A DNA stretch of 64,000 nucleotides from NCBI RefSeq assembly GCF_000734895.2, contig NZ_CP011382.1:3884700-3948699 (forward strand), in the 5' to 3' direction. This document shows positions 20,379-29,211 of the stretch, piece by piece. The first letter of the stretch is position 1; every line of letters begins with the position of its first letter. The position numbers and the translations under genes are program-made. The notes below the pieces were generated by a model, which saw only the letters and a list, made by a program, of their open reading frames with translations, was not told the DNA's origin and did no database searches. Source of the stretch: Calothrix sp. 336/3. Its GTDB lineage: Bacteria; Cyanobacteriota; Cyanobacteriia; Cyanobacteriales; Nostocaceae.

Positions 20379-21281
20379 GTGCTGAAAATCTTCACTAAAC
20401 TAGATTATCTACTGAAAGAGACTGCTTTAGGTTTACAGCGTGGTGGTTGGATGAACTGGGCAGCAGTTAGTACTGTGACTGTGTTACTATTCTTGTTTGG
20501 CATTAGTCTACAGACTTCCTGGCAGCTAGAAAAGCTCTTGAACCAATTTGGTACTCAACTAGAGGTATCAGTTTATCTAAAAGCAGAAGCACGGGTAGAA
20601 ACAATTCAACCCATTGTGGAGAGAATGCCAGATGTTGTGGAATTAAGAATTACTACAAAAGAACAAGCTTGGAAGCGACTCGTTAAAGAGTTAGGAATTG
20701 CGGATATTTCAGGTGCGACGCAGCAATTGGGAGATAATCCTTTGGTAGATGAATTGCAAGTCAAAGCACGTAATTCCCAAGTGGTACCGAATCTAGCCAC
20801 CCAGTTAGCCAAAATACCTGGCGTGGAAACGGTAAAGTATATAGATGAAGCTGTGAAACAGATTGCCCAGTTACATCGGGGTTTAAATTGGTTGACACTG
20901 ACGATTACGGTAATTTTAACTGGAACCGCGATCGCTGTTACAACTACTACTATCCGTCTGATTGTGACTGCAAGGAAACGAGAAATTGAAGTTATGCAGT
21001 TAGTTGGTGCCACTAGTGCATGGATATATTTGCCTTTTATTTTCCAAGGAATTGCTTTTGGTTTAGCTGGTGGGGCGATCGCCTGGAGTTTTCTCAGTAT
21101 TACTCAACAGTTCATTACCCAAGTTTTGGCGAATCAACCAGAATTTATCAAGTTTCTCACCAATGGTGTACAACTTAGCTTTTTTCAGACCTTAATATTA
21201 CCCCTAATTCTCCTAGGCTTTGGTTCTACAGTAGGATTATTAGGAAGTCTCTTTGCGGTACGAAAATTTGCTAAAAGCTAG
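20379..21281 (+). CDS. ftsX: cell division protein FtsX (ABC-type permease)
   Basis: 300 residues starting at a GTG. A short cytoplasmic head is followed by TM1 (AAVSTVTVLLFLFGISL, about 28-45), then an extracytoplasmic domain (about 50-160, containing EVSVYLKAEARVETIQP) and three more membrane segments (LTLTITVILTGTAIAVTTTTIRLI, FIFQGIAFGLAGGAIAWSFLS, LILPLILLGFGSTVGLLGSLF). This is the four-TM FtsX topology. KREIEVMQLVGATSAWI is the family motif that contacts FtsE. Known role: with FtsE it couples ATP hydrolysis to peptidoglycan hydrolase activation at the septum. ftsE is not adjacent in this window. Confidence 0.9.
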   Translation: MLKIFTKLDYLLKETALGLQRGGWMNWAAVSTVTVLLFLFGISLQTSWQLEKLLNQFGTQLEVSVYLKAEARVETIQPIVERMPDVVELRITTKEQAWKRLVKELGIADISGATQQLGDNPLVDELQVKARNSQVVPNLATQLAKIPGVETVKYIDEAVKQIAQLHRGLNWLTLTITVILTGTAIAVTTTTIRLIVTARKREIEVMQLVGATSAWIYLPFIFQGIAFGLAGGAIAWSFLSITQQFITQVLANQPEFIKFLTNGVQLSFFQTLILPLILLGFGSTVGLLGSLFAVRKFAKS

Positions 21282-21306
21282 TCTATTTTGCCTCTGGTGA
21301 TTGACA

Positions 21307-22134
21307 ATGACAAAATCTCAATGGCAGTGTTTCTTAGAAAACCTGGGTATATGGCAAGGTTCTTTTATCAGGATTTCACCTCATGGTGAAGTAATTCGGG
21401 ATATTCCTAGTATTGTTTCTTTTACGGAATTGGAGGATAAACGAACTATTCGCCAAGTTGTGCAGCGAGAAGGGGAGCAGGATTTAGTTTTAGAATATAG
21501 TTCCCTACCCCGAAGCACTCTATTTTTCGATAATGGCGCGTTTTCCCAAGGTTCCCTACAATTTGCACCTTTTAGTGAGTTTGGGGCAGAATTAGGGTTA
21601 ATTTACGGCAATAGACGTTTACGGTTAGTACAATTTTTTAATCCCCAACAAGAACTTTCTCACTACACTCTGATTCCTGAATATCTGGCTGGTACTTCCC
21701 TAGAACCCAATCCACCGTTAAAAATTGAGGATTTGTTAGGAGAATGGCAGGGAGAGGCAATAACTATATATACTGACTGGCGATCGCCTGATAATTACTC
21801 CACTCAACTCAATCTCACCCTAGATAATCTGGGACGATTACAACAAAGTCTATCCTATGGAGATAGGACTATCACTACCTCTGCCAGTATCTGTGGTTCT
21901 ATCTTACAATTTGACCAAAATCCCCAGAATCCCATCCAAGTCATCCTATTACCCCATGGAGCTTCTGCCACCTCCCCCGTAAAAATATCCTTACGTCAAC
22001 CCTTTTTCCTGGAAGTTGGTTGGTTAATTGAGATAAATCTGCGCCAAAGGATGATTCGTACCTACAACGAGAAAGGCGAATGGGTAAGTTTGACTTTAGT
22101 CACAGAAAAAAAAGTCTCTTCTAGCAATGGGTAG
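21307..22134 (+). CDS. DUF3598 family protein
   Basis: 275 residues from the ATG at 21307; an in-frame TTG two codons earlier is less likely. The sequence (WQCFLENLGIWQGSF near the N-terminus and a second related half from about residue 130, LLGEWQGEAITIYTDWR) is typical of the cyanobacterial DUF3598 family, built of two lipocalin-like halves each opening with a W-x-G motif. The lipocalin-like fold is shared with CpcS-type bilin lyases, but no lyase activity is established for this family. It starts 25 bp after ftsX on the same strand and may be co-transcribed with it. Ends before a good terminator. Confidence 0.75.
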   Translation: MTKSQWQCFLENLGIWQGSFIRISPHGEVIRDIPSIVSFTELEDKRTIRQVVQREGEQDLVLEYSSLPRSTLFFDNGAFSQGSLQFAPFSEFGAELGLIYGNRRLRLVQFFNPQQELSHYTLIPEYLAGTSLEPNPPLKIEDLLGEWQGEAITIYTDWRSPDNYSTQLNLTLDNLGRLQQSLSYGDRTITTSASICGSILQFDQNPQNPIQVILLPHGASATSPVKISLRQPFFLEVGWLIEINLRQRMIRTYNEKGEWVSLTLVTEKKVSSSNG

Positions 22135-22303
22135 ATACAATTCGATGAAAATATATGTCAGTTATTTGACATTATAAAAATCGACCATATCTGAATTACT
22201 GTTACGAGTCAAATTCACCAATTACTTATTAATAATATATGCAAATAATCATGACTTTGATATATTAATAATCAAACAACCAACAACTAACCACTAATTA
22301 GTT

Positions 22304-22330
22304 AAAGCCCTAGATAATGCTGGGGCTTTT
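22304..22330 (+). terminator. rho-independent terminator after DUF3598 gene
   Basis: AAAGCCCTA pairs with TGGGGCTTT (one G-U pair) around an 8-nt loop, followed by TTTT overlap. It is placed between convergent genes and may serve the plus-strand ftsX-DUF3598 unit. Confidence 0.8.
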
Positions 22331-22428
22331 CACTTCTTAGCAAGATAATTGTAATTATTTCTTATCTAGTACAGGGCGGCTGAAATAAACCACCCATTCC
22401 AAATGTCTGAAACACTTGCAGCAAAGTA

Positions 22429-22466
22429 ATTACGAATTACGAATTACGAATTACGAATTACGAATT
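22429..22466. repeat. heptanucleotide tandem repeat (STRR type), 5.4 copies
   Basis: ATTACGA is repeated five times without error, then breaks off after ATT. It is followed at once by the small palindrome CCGCGTAGCGG. Short tandemly repeated repetitive sequences with 7-bp units are a known feature of heterocystous cyanobacterial intergenic DNA. It lies about 30 bp beyond the queE stop. Confidence 0.85.
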
Positions 22467-22497
22467 CCGCGTAGCGGTACTAGTCAAGCTGATATTA

Positions 22498-23295
22498 TCA
22501 CAATTGATGTAGCATTTTATGAGTTTGGGGGATTACACGTACTTGCTTGACATAACCCTTCATGAGGGCTTGCCAGTTTAACACCTGATCAGGTGTAGGT
22601 GCAGAAATAGAGATATTAGAAAAAGCTTCCGAGGCAGTCAGGGGAGTCACAGGTTGAAGAAATATGGGAATTTCCCTAGAAATTGTCGCGACTAAATTTG
22701 CCGATTTTTCTAAATCAATAGAGCTTGTAGTATTTGCGACAATAATTTTCACAAAAACTTCTATCTTGGCATCGTAGCAGAGTTGTAAAAATTCCGCGTG
22801 TTCTTGCCAGTGACTTTCTCCACTCACACTCGGCAGTTTGATATCCATACCCACAGAATCTAGATAGGGTAGAATCTTTGCGAGTTGTTGAGGACGATGC
22901 CCACCAGTTTCTAAATATATAGGTAAGCCTGTTCTTACTTGCAATTGTGGTAAAAAATCACACAGGAAATTACCATGTAATAAAGGCTCCCCTCCTGTGA
23001 TACTAATGCTATCGTGGAGGTGTTGTATATTTTGTCGCTGAACCCATTCAAGTAATATGGATAAAGAGACAGGATTGGGGTAGGATTCAAAATCACGTAA
23101 GCCAGGCGATCGCTCTATTCGACACGTTACAGGTGCATTCCAAGTGTGAGCGCTATCACAAAAATGACAGCGTAAATCACAAAAGGCAAAACGGATAAAA
23201 ATTTGGCGTGTCCCCACATTCAATCCTTCCCCTTGAATTCCGGAAAAGACTTCAACCAGGTGTGCTGTAGATGAAATATCGGTTTTCACAGTCAT
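22498..23295 (-). CDS. queE: 7-carboxy-7-deazaguanine synthase
   Basis: A radical SAM enzyme that contracts 6-carboxytetrahydropterin to 7-carboxy-7-deazaguanine in queuosine synthesis. The QueE hallmark EVFSGIQGEG comes first, then the cluster-binding CDLRCHFC (C-x3-C-x2-C), then GGEPLL. 265 residues are counted from the ATG at 23295 (MTVKTDISST); a GTG at 23319 would add eight residues (MHQFCYHL). Neither start has a strong ribosome-binding site. It is somewhat longer than the common 210-245 residue QueE. Other queuosine genes are not nearby. Confidence 0.9.
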   Translation of the reverse strand: MTVKTDISSTAHLVEVFSGIQGEGLNVGTRQIFIRFAFCDLRCHFCDSAHTWNAPVTCRIERSPGLRDFESYPNPVSLSILLEWVQRQNIQHLHDSISITGGEPLLHGNFLCDFLPQLQVRTGLPIYLETGGHRPQQLAKILPYLDSVGMDIKLPSVSGESHWQEHAEFLQLCYDAKIEVFVKIIVANTTSSIDLEKSANLVATISREIPIFLQPVTPLTASEAFSNISISAPTPDQVLNWQALMKGYVKQVRVIPQTHKMLHQL

Positions 23296-23764
23296 GAGGT
23301 GGTAGCAGAATTGATGCACTACCTAGGGTAGTGAATATTGACAAAAAGTGATGAAGTCTGAGGTCTAAAATGTGAAGTTTCGGTTAATTCCTGGCATCCT
23401 TGCCAATTATCCCAGATTTTTCTGGCTTTTTCCTTTAAACTTCAGAATTTAGTCAGCTTCTAGTTCTATTGTGAACTGACCATTTATTTTCCAACATCAC
23501 CCTGATGAGGCAGCTCTATGAATTTATGTTGCAATGTTCTTCACTTTCCCATAAGCCCTATGGAATTTGCCGGAATCAAGTGAAGTATTAAATTACTAGC
23601 TAGAAACGCTAGAAGCTATGTAGATGCTAGCAATCTAGTATCAAGTTATTATCTATATGTGTTTTACCTTACTGATTTCAAGGTAAAAATCAGTGATTAT
23701 TCCTAATGAAAGCTTGATTTAAGTGATTTCTAAGACAAAATAATGTTGGGCAGATTATATTGAC
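23296..23764. other. intergenic region upstream of STAS-sugar transferase
   Basis: No gene seen. Around 23590-23645 there is a cluster of CTAG/GCTAG words in imperfect repeats, which may form small hairpins. The long leader is compatible with regulated expression of the sugar transferase, but no known operator was recognised. Confidence 0.4.
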
Positions 23765-24784
23765 ATGGCAACCAAAGTGCAGGGCTTCATGACTAGCCAA
23801 CCCCAAGAGGTAGATTTTCCAGTTATGTTTTCCAACGACATGGCGATCGTACAGGTAGCAGCACGTCTGAGTGTGCTAGAAGCAGTCACCTTTAAGCAAA
23901 CCTGTCAAAACTTAACTCAGGGAAACTCGTTACCCAAAAAAATTATTGTTGATTTTCACCAAACTACTTTTATGGATAGCAGTGGTTTAGGTGCGTTGGT
24001 CAGTAACTTAAAAACTGCCCAGGAGAAAAACATTGAATTTGTGCTGCAAAACGTGACACCGCAAGTCATGGCAGTGTTAAACCTGACAGGTTTGGATCAA
24101 GTGTTTCCCATTGAGTCAACCGAAGACACTCCGATATCCAGCAATCGGCAAGAACAACTACCAACAACCCACCCTTCCATTCGTTCATGGATGAAACGTC
24201 TGATAGATATTGTTGGCTCCATAGTTGGTTTATTAATTACCAGTATCTTATTTGTTCCGATTGCGATCGCCATCACCATTGATGATCCCGGTCCCATTCT
24301 CTTTGCTCAAACCCGTTGCGGTTGGATGGGCAAAAACTTCCGTATCTGGAAATTTCGCTCTATGTACCGAGATGCAGAAGCGCGCAAGGCTGAATTAGCA
24401 GCTAAGAACCAGGTGGAAGGGGCATTTTTTAAAATTGATAATGACCCACGTATCACCAAGATAGGCAGTTTTCTCCGTCGTACCAGTCTTGATGAGTTAC
24501 CCCAATTTTGGAATGTACTGAAGGGAGAAATGAGTTTAGTGGGTACTAGACCTCCCACACCTGACGAAGTAGCACGTTATGAAGTCCCAGAATGGCAACG
24601 TTTAGATGTGAAACCTGGGATGACTGGAGAATGGCAGGTGAATGGACGTTCAAGTGTACGTAAATTCGAGGATGTAATTCGCCTTGATTTGCAGTATCAG
24701 AAAAATTGGAGCCTGGTATACGACTTAAAGTTAATTTTCAAAACCGTAGCCATTCTGTTCAATAAAAATAGTGGTGCGATGTAA
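23765..24784 (+). CDS. STAS domain - bacterial sugar transferase fusion
   Basis: 339 residues. Residues ~18-115 are a STAS (anti-sigma-factor-antagonist-like) domain with the phosphorylatable-serine motif MDSSGLGALVS (Ser72/73). After a linker (~118-140), the rest is a polyprenyl-phosphate hexose-1-phosphate transferase of the WcaJ/RfbP C-terminal class. It has KRLIDIVGS, one membrane segment (IVGLLITSILFVPIAIAI), the acidic DELPQFWNVLKGEMSLVGTRP motif and KPGMTGEWQVNGR. The enzyme starts repeat-unit assembly on lipid carriers for exopolysaccharide. The fused STAS domain may tether it to a partner-switching regulator; this is inference. A GT4 glycosyltransferase follows after a terminator. 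Confidence 0.9.
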   Translation: MATKVQGFMTSQPQEVDFPVMFSNDMAIVQVAARLSVLEAVTFKQTCQNLTQGNSLPKKIIVDFHQTTFMDSSGLGALVSNLKTAQEKNIEFVLQNVTPQVMAVLNLTGLDQVFPIESTEDTPISSNRQEQLPTTHPSIRSWMKRLIDIVGSIVGLLITSILFVPIAIAITIDDPGPILFAQTRCGWMGKNFRIWKFRSMYRDAEARKAELAAKNQVEGAFFKIDNDPRITKIGSFLRRTSLDELPQFWNVLKGEMSLVGTRPPTPDEVARYEVPEWQRLDVKPGMTGEWQVNGRSSVRKFEDVIRLDLQYQKNWSLVYDLKLIFKTVAILFNKNSGAM

Positions 24785-24888
24785 TATCTCCGCTTCACTA
24801 CTTTAAATTGCAGATGTCATCGAAGATAATTGCTTTTCTATTCATGTAAACATTTCTTATTAAAGTCGTATCATTTCATTTATCCAAG

Positions 24889-24921
24889 AATCAGCCTCTG
24901 TATACCGAGGTTGATTTTTTT
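24889..24921 (+). terminator. rho-independent terminator after sugar transferase
   Basis: AATCAGCCTC pairs with GAGGTTGATT (one G-U) around an 8-nt loop and runs into seven T. It separates the sugar transferase from the downstream glycosyltransferase, which therefore has its own promoter in 24922-25348. That stretch is AT-rich, without a gene, and holds a small inverted repeat AGCGTT-AATAC-AACGCT at 25270-25286. Confidence 0.88.
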
Positions 24922-25348
24922 ATGGTTGAATTTTTGAAAATCTGCAAAAACCTACTCCCATATCAATGTATTCAATCTATCATTGATAGATACAACAATT
25001 ATTACTAATCATAGGCGATTCAGAATAAGAGGCTTTTTGCCCTATCCGTGACTATTTAATCATCTACCCTAATAATTATTTTGCCCTTGCTTGGCAACTT
25101 CTACCAATATCTGTACTTACGTACAAATACGCCAGCAATTCAATTTTTAATACTACTTCCTTTGTAGCGAAATACTCTCGTACAGAAAACAGGGTTGCAC
25201 CAAATTTTACTCAATCTTCAATGAAGAACAACTGACATGAAGAGAATCCAAAGGGAAAATGCAAATAGGAGCGTTAATACAACGCTAACTATTTTTCACA
25301 AATTACCCATTACATAACAAACCAGGGTTCTTAGGAACTAAATTTGAT

Positions 25349-26623
25349 ATGCGGATTTTAATTTACTCTTACAACTACTATCCTGAGCCCATAGGGATTG
25401 CCCCCTTAATGACAGAATTGGCAGAGGGACTAGTAAAACGCGGGCACCAAGTGCGAGTGATCACAGCTATGCCCAACTATCCAGAAAGGCAAATCTATGA
25501 AAACTATCGAGGCAAACTCTTTCAGACCGAATATAAAAATGGTGTAGAAATCAGACGTAGCTACGTGTGGATTCGTCCTCAACCTAATCTTTTTGACCGT
25601 TTAATGTTGGAGACGAGTTTCATCTTCACCAGCTTTATGCCAGCCCTAGCTGGTTGGCGACCTGATGTGATTCTTTCCACATCACCCTCTTTACCAGTTT
25701 GTTTACCTGCGTCTCTCCTCGGATGGCTGCATGGTTGCCCTGTGGTATTAAATTTGCAGGATATTCTTCCCGACGCAGCAATTCACGTCGGTTTGCTGAA
25801 AAATAAATTACTGATTAGTTTGTTCACAGCTTTAGAAAAATTTGCGTACCATTCCGCAAACAAAATCAGTGTGATTGCTGATGGGTTCGTAGATAATCTT
25901 CTAGGTAAGAAAGTTCCAGCAAACAAAATCGTGCAAATTCCCAACTGGGTGGATGTAAATTTTATCCGCCCCATGAGCAAGGAAAATAATGCTTTTCGTC
26001 AAGTAAATAATTTAGAAAATAAATTTGTTGTTTTATATTCAGGGAATATTGCTCTTACCCAAGGCTTGGAAACAGTTGTGAAGGCTGCGAGTCAATTACG
26101 TCATCTTCCAGATATTGTTTTTGTGATTGTTGGTGAAGCCAAGGGTTTAGAAAGATTACAAGAAGAATGTCAAAAATGCGGTGCAGATAATGTTTTATTA
26201 CTACCGTTCCAACCACGAGAAAAGTTACCAGAAATGTTAGCAGCAGCTGATGTCGGTTTGGTAGTGCAAAAGAAAAATGTTATTTCCTTTAATATGCCTT
26301 CCAAAATTCAGGTACTGTTGGCAAGTGGTCGAGCAATTATTGCCTCCGTACCAGATAGTGGAACTGCTGCTAGGGCAATTAGACAAAGTGGTGGTGGTGT
26401 AGTCGTGCCACCAGAAGAACCTAATGCTTTGGCTCAAGCAATTTCACACCTATATGAACATCCTGAAAAGGTGAAAACTTTAGGATACAATAGTCGCCAA
26501 TTTGCTAGTGAACAATATGCTTTTGAACAAGCGTTGAATCATTATGAATCTCTGTTTGAACAAATCATGCTGGAGCGCAGTTCACCCATTGATTCACCTG
26601 TGGTTTCTAAGCAGGAAGTTTAA
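25349..26623 (+). CDS. GT4 family glycosyltransferase (WcaI-like)
   Basis: 424 residues with GT-B fold. The N-terminal domain begins RILIYSYNYYPEPIGIAPL, the pattern of WcaI-type colanic-acid glycosyltransferases. The C-terminal donor-binding domain has YSGNIALTQGLETVVKAA, LLPFQPREKLPEMLAAADVGLV, and the nucleotide-sugar loop with MPSKIQVLLASGRAI in place of the usual E-x7-E spacing. Predicted to add a sugar to a lipid-linked exopolysaccharide intermediate on the cytoplasmic side. Its position after the phosphoglycosyl transferase supports one surface-polysaccharide pathway. Sugar specificity is unknown. Confidence 0.88.
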   Translation: MRILIYSYNYYPEPIGIAPLMTELAEGLVKRGHQVRVITAMPNYPERQIYENYRGKLFQTEYKNGVEIRRSYVWIRPQPNLFDRLMLETSFIFTSFMPALAGWRPDVILSTSPSLPVCLPASLLGWLHGCPVVLNLQDILPDAAIHVGLLKNKLLISLFTALEKFAYHSANKISVIADGFVDNLLGKKVPANKIVQIPNWVDVNFIRPMSKENNAFRQVNNLENKFVVLYSGNIALTQGLETVVKAASQLRHLPDIVFVIVGEAKGLERLQEECQKCGADNVLLLPFQPREKLPEMLAAADVGLVVQKKNVISFNMPSKIQVLLASGRAIIASVPDSGTAARAIRQSGGGVVVPPEEPNALAQAISHLYEHPEKVKTLGYNSRQFASEQYAFEQALNHYESLFEQIMLERSSPIDSPVVSKQEV

Positions 26624-26687
26624 TGCCTAGTTTTATATGATTTTTTGAGAATGCTATAGGATATTGACCAATAACATATGGAGTTAT

Positions 26688-26714
26688 AGTGGTAATTACT
26701 TAATTACCACTTTT
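26688..26714 (+). terminator. hairpin terminator after glycosyltransferase
   Basis: A perfect 10-bp stem AGTGGTAATT / AATTACCACT with loop ACTT and a short T-run follows the stop by 65 bp. It sits between convergent genes and may work in both directions. Confidence 0.8.
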
Positions 26715-26750
26715 GAGTAAAATTTCTCAAACTTTTTTTTGATACACCAA

Positions 26751-27074
26751 CTAAAGTAGATTTGTGATAGCGGTGGTGAATCTTTCGTAGGGGGCGACTC
26801 CTACAATTGTCTCCATCAAATTACCATCTTTATAAATCATCACTGCTGGAATACTACGAATACCCAGCCTTTTGCCTAGGGTTTTATTTTGGTCAAGGTC
26901 TATTTTGGCTACTTTAATACGACCTAGATATTCTTCAGCTAATTTGTCCATTAAAGGAGCAATCATTTTACAAGGACCACACCAAGTCGCTGTAAAGTCA
27001 AACACAAGTACTCCACTGTCAGGGGTCAAAAGCAAGTCAAATTCTTCTTCTTGAATGTATGTAACTGTTGACAT
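26751..27074 (-). CDS. trxA: thioredoxin
   Basis: 107 residues, the standard single-domain thioredoxin length. The redox site is WCGPC (Cys32, Cys35), with the buried acidic residue in FDFTATWCGPC and the cis-proline in IRSIPAVMIYKDG. A good ribosome-binding site (AAGGAG, at about 27080) precedes the ATG. No signal peptide, so it is cytoplasmic and reduces protein disulfides with electrons from ferredoxin- or NADPH-thioredoxin reductase. Cyanobacteria have several types (m, x, y, others); the exact class is uncertain. Confidence 0.92.
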   Translation of the reverse strand: MSTVTYIQEEEFDLLLTPDSGVLVFDFTATWCGPCKMIAPLMDKLAEEYLGRIKVAKIDLDQNKTLGKRLGIRSIPAVMIYKDGNLMETIVGVAPYERFTTAITNLL

Positions 27075-27203
27075 GGATGCTCCTTGTGTGATTTAGCTGA
27101 GATGTCAATTGTTTTATCTATCTCATTCATACCACGGCAGGAGGGGTATTAATTTTTTTGCTGGGTATTTAGCGATCGCGCACATGCAACTGCCTGCATG
27201 GTT

Positions 27204-27845
27204 CTAGTGGAATATCCCAGGTAGTAAACTAGGAGCTAGCAACAAAGCGTAGAAAATAAAGCCAAATAACGCAGTGGTCATAGCTGTAAATATATAGCTA
27301 ATGCACATTAATAAACCATCTGATTCAATTGTGGCGACGGATAGAAGTAAGATACCAATGGTTGGTATGGGGTTAGTTAGGGGAATGGGCAAAATTAATA
27401 ATAAAGTTAGCCAGGAAATACATAAACCATTGAATTGCCAAACATAGGGATTTTCAGCAATTCTAGTCATCCGTGGGCGAGCAATTTTTTCAATAATTCT
27501 GGTGACACTGCGGAGATTTTGCAGAATTACTTGGGCAAAAGTGCGGGGGAATTGATAGTTGGCAATTCTTTTAGGTAACCATGGCGATCGCCGACCTAGG
27601 AGCATCTGTAAAGATAACACTAAGCAAGCACCACCAAAGGGTCCTGTTAAACCCGGTGGCATGGGAAACAAAAATGGTAAAACTAACAGTACCATGACCA
27701 AACTAAACCCGCGTTCCGAGGTTTCACTGAGAATATCTCCTAAGGTCAATGGCTGTTCAGATACGCGTTGTAATAGTAACTTAATATCTTGAGAAAATCT
27801 TAAGGGAGAATTATGAGAATGAAAATTGGTAGCCACGTTAACCAA
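27204..27845 (-). CDS. ExoD family exopolysaccharide protein
   Basis: About 213 residues, a membrane protein of the ExoD family (named after a Rhizobium exopolysaccharide gene). Family features are the N-terminal LTLGDILSETSERGFSLVMVLLVLPFLFPMPPG, a second proline/glycine-rich hydrophobic block (LLLILPIPLTNPIPTIGILLLS) and C-terminal membrane segments. The longest frame begins with a TTG at 27845; a GTG at 27836 is an alternative, and neither has a clear ribosome-binding site. Biochemical function is not established. The neighbouring sugar transferase and GT4 genes make a polysaccharide-linked role plausible. Confidence 0.8.
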   Translation of the reverse strand: MVNVATNFHSHNSPLRFSQDIKLLLQRVSEQPLTLGDILSETSERGFSLVMVLLVLPFLFPMPPGLTGPFGGACLVLSLQMLLGRRSPWLPKRIANYQFPRTFAQVILQNLRSVTRIIEKIARPRMTRIAENPYVWQFNGLCISWLTLLLILPIPLTNPIPTIGILLLSVATIESDGLLMCISYIFTAMTTALFGFIFYALLLAPSLLPGIFH

Positions 27846-28158
27846 AAAAATAGGGGATAATAATCTGTCTTATAATTTGGTATACATTCCGACTCTATTC
27901 TATTTCAGAAATTCTCATTTTTGTATCTATACTACGACTGACTTTTGCAGTTCAATTGGGAGATTAACAAGTTATTTTTATCAAGCAATTATCAAGATAT
28001 CTCGATGAATAGGATAGACGAAATTAGGGAAAAGAATTCATGTATGAGCCAGAATATTCTATATCCTAGCTAAAATCTGTCGTTGATTTACCCTGGCAGA
28101 AAACGCAAAAAAAGGCAAGGATTTTGATATTTTACCCTTACCCCGAAGTTTATAGATA

Positions 28159-28281
28159 ATACCAATTTGAAAAAGCAATACGACACATGGACAAAACCCC
28201 TCCCCAGCCCTCCCCGATTTCGGGGAGGGTGCCCGATAGGGCGGGTGGGGTATCTGTCGTAAACATTTTTTGAATTGGTAT
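28159..28281. repeat. MITE-like palindromic element, copy 1
   Basis: A 123-bp element with inverted termini (ATACCAATT...AATTGGTAT, extended by A/T runs). Internally it has a GC-rich stem CCCTCCCCG-ATTT-CGGGGAGGG (28208-28229) flanked by ACCCC/GGGGT arms. A related element lies at 44358-44497 in this window. No open frame. The rest of 27846-28315 has no gene. Confidence 0.75.
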
Positions 28282-28315
28282 AAATTTACCAGTACTTAAC
28301 AGACGATTTGTGAAT

Positions 28316-29125
28316 TCACTTTTTCACAACCTGCATTCGTTGCGTAATCATAATCATCCCATCACCCCGCATAATGACTGCGGAAATCCACTGACTACCG
28401 GGGTTATTGGGTGCGCGTCCCACTTTAAACAATCCACCAGAGGATAGTAATTCTAAATTTACAGGGGTGGGGTTAAGATATTTACTAGGTTGAATTGGTT
28501 CTTCTAGGGCAGCACCTAAGAGGAAATCATCACCTAGAGGTTCCTGAACGATCGCGTCTAAGCTATATTGCTGACCCGTTTTCACCTGTTGGGGTAGCTG
28601 AAAATCAAGTTGAGGTACTTTCCCTGAGCTAATTTCTGTCCGCTCTGTCAGGATATCCTGACGAACAATTTTTGCTCCTGTAATTTGTTGACGGGACTTG
28701 ATGGTGGCATTGAAATTTGTATTCCCGTTATTTGCCGAAGGAACTCCCGTAATTTTGGTTACAGTATCTATAACAGTAGTGTTTCCTTGGGCTTTCCAGG
28801 ATTGAAGTTGGGTAGTATATTTCAATTTCGGATAACGTTTCCACAGAGAAGTCAAAGCTTGTTCCATGTTTTGGCGGTTTAAGCCGTCTCCATGTTTAAA
28901 ATTAGGGCTATAGAAGCCCAGAACAGCCTTGATATCACCTCGGTTGGCAGCTGCATCGATTTGGGTTAATAAATTTTTCACTTCTATCGGTGCATTCTGG
29001 GAGGTGCTTGCTTGGGCACATCGCCACCCTGTAGCTAAACCGATAGTGAGTATAAATAAAACTAACCAACGTTTTCCAGGAAAGCGACTTTGGCGGCGCA
29101 GAAGAGCAAGAATAATGTTAGGCAT
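28316..29125 (-). CDS. exported/anchored NTF2-like (SnoaL-type) protein
   Basis: 269 residues. An arginine-rich head is followed by a hydrophobic signal/anchor (WLVLFILTIGLATGW) that ends near AQAST, so export is likely. Residues ~45-155 (IEVKNLLTQIDAAANRGDIKAVLGFYSPNFKHGDGLNRQNMEQ, split by helices) have the layout of an NTF2-like cone fold. The remainder is beta-rich and unassigned. Found widely in cyanobacteria as a hypothetical protein; no catalytic residues can be named. It is divergent from murG, with 86 bp between the start codons. Confidence 0.65.
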   Translation of the reverse strand: MPNIILALLRRQSRFPGKRWLVLFILTIGLATGWRCAQASTSQNAPIEVKNLLTQIDAAANRGDIKAVLGFYSPNFKHGDGLNRQNMEQALTSLWKRYPKLKYTTQLQSWKAQGNTTVIDTVTKITGVPSANNGNTNFNATIKSRQQITGAKIVRQDILTERTEISSGKVPQLDFQLPQQVKTGQQYSLDAIVQEPLGDDFLLGAALEEPIQPSKYLNPTPVNLELLSSGGLFKVGRAPNNPGSQWISAVIMRGDGMIMITQRMQVVKK

Positions 29126-29211
29126 TGGTGATAATTTAATTTATTGGATTACAGAGACTGAGTTAATTGTTTAATGTTAATTATGCTAGGTGCAGAAATG
29201 GTAGAGGTTGA

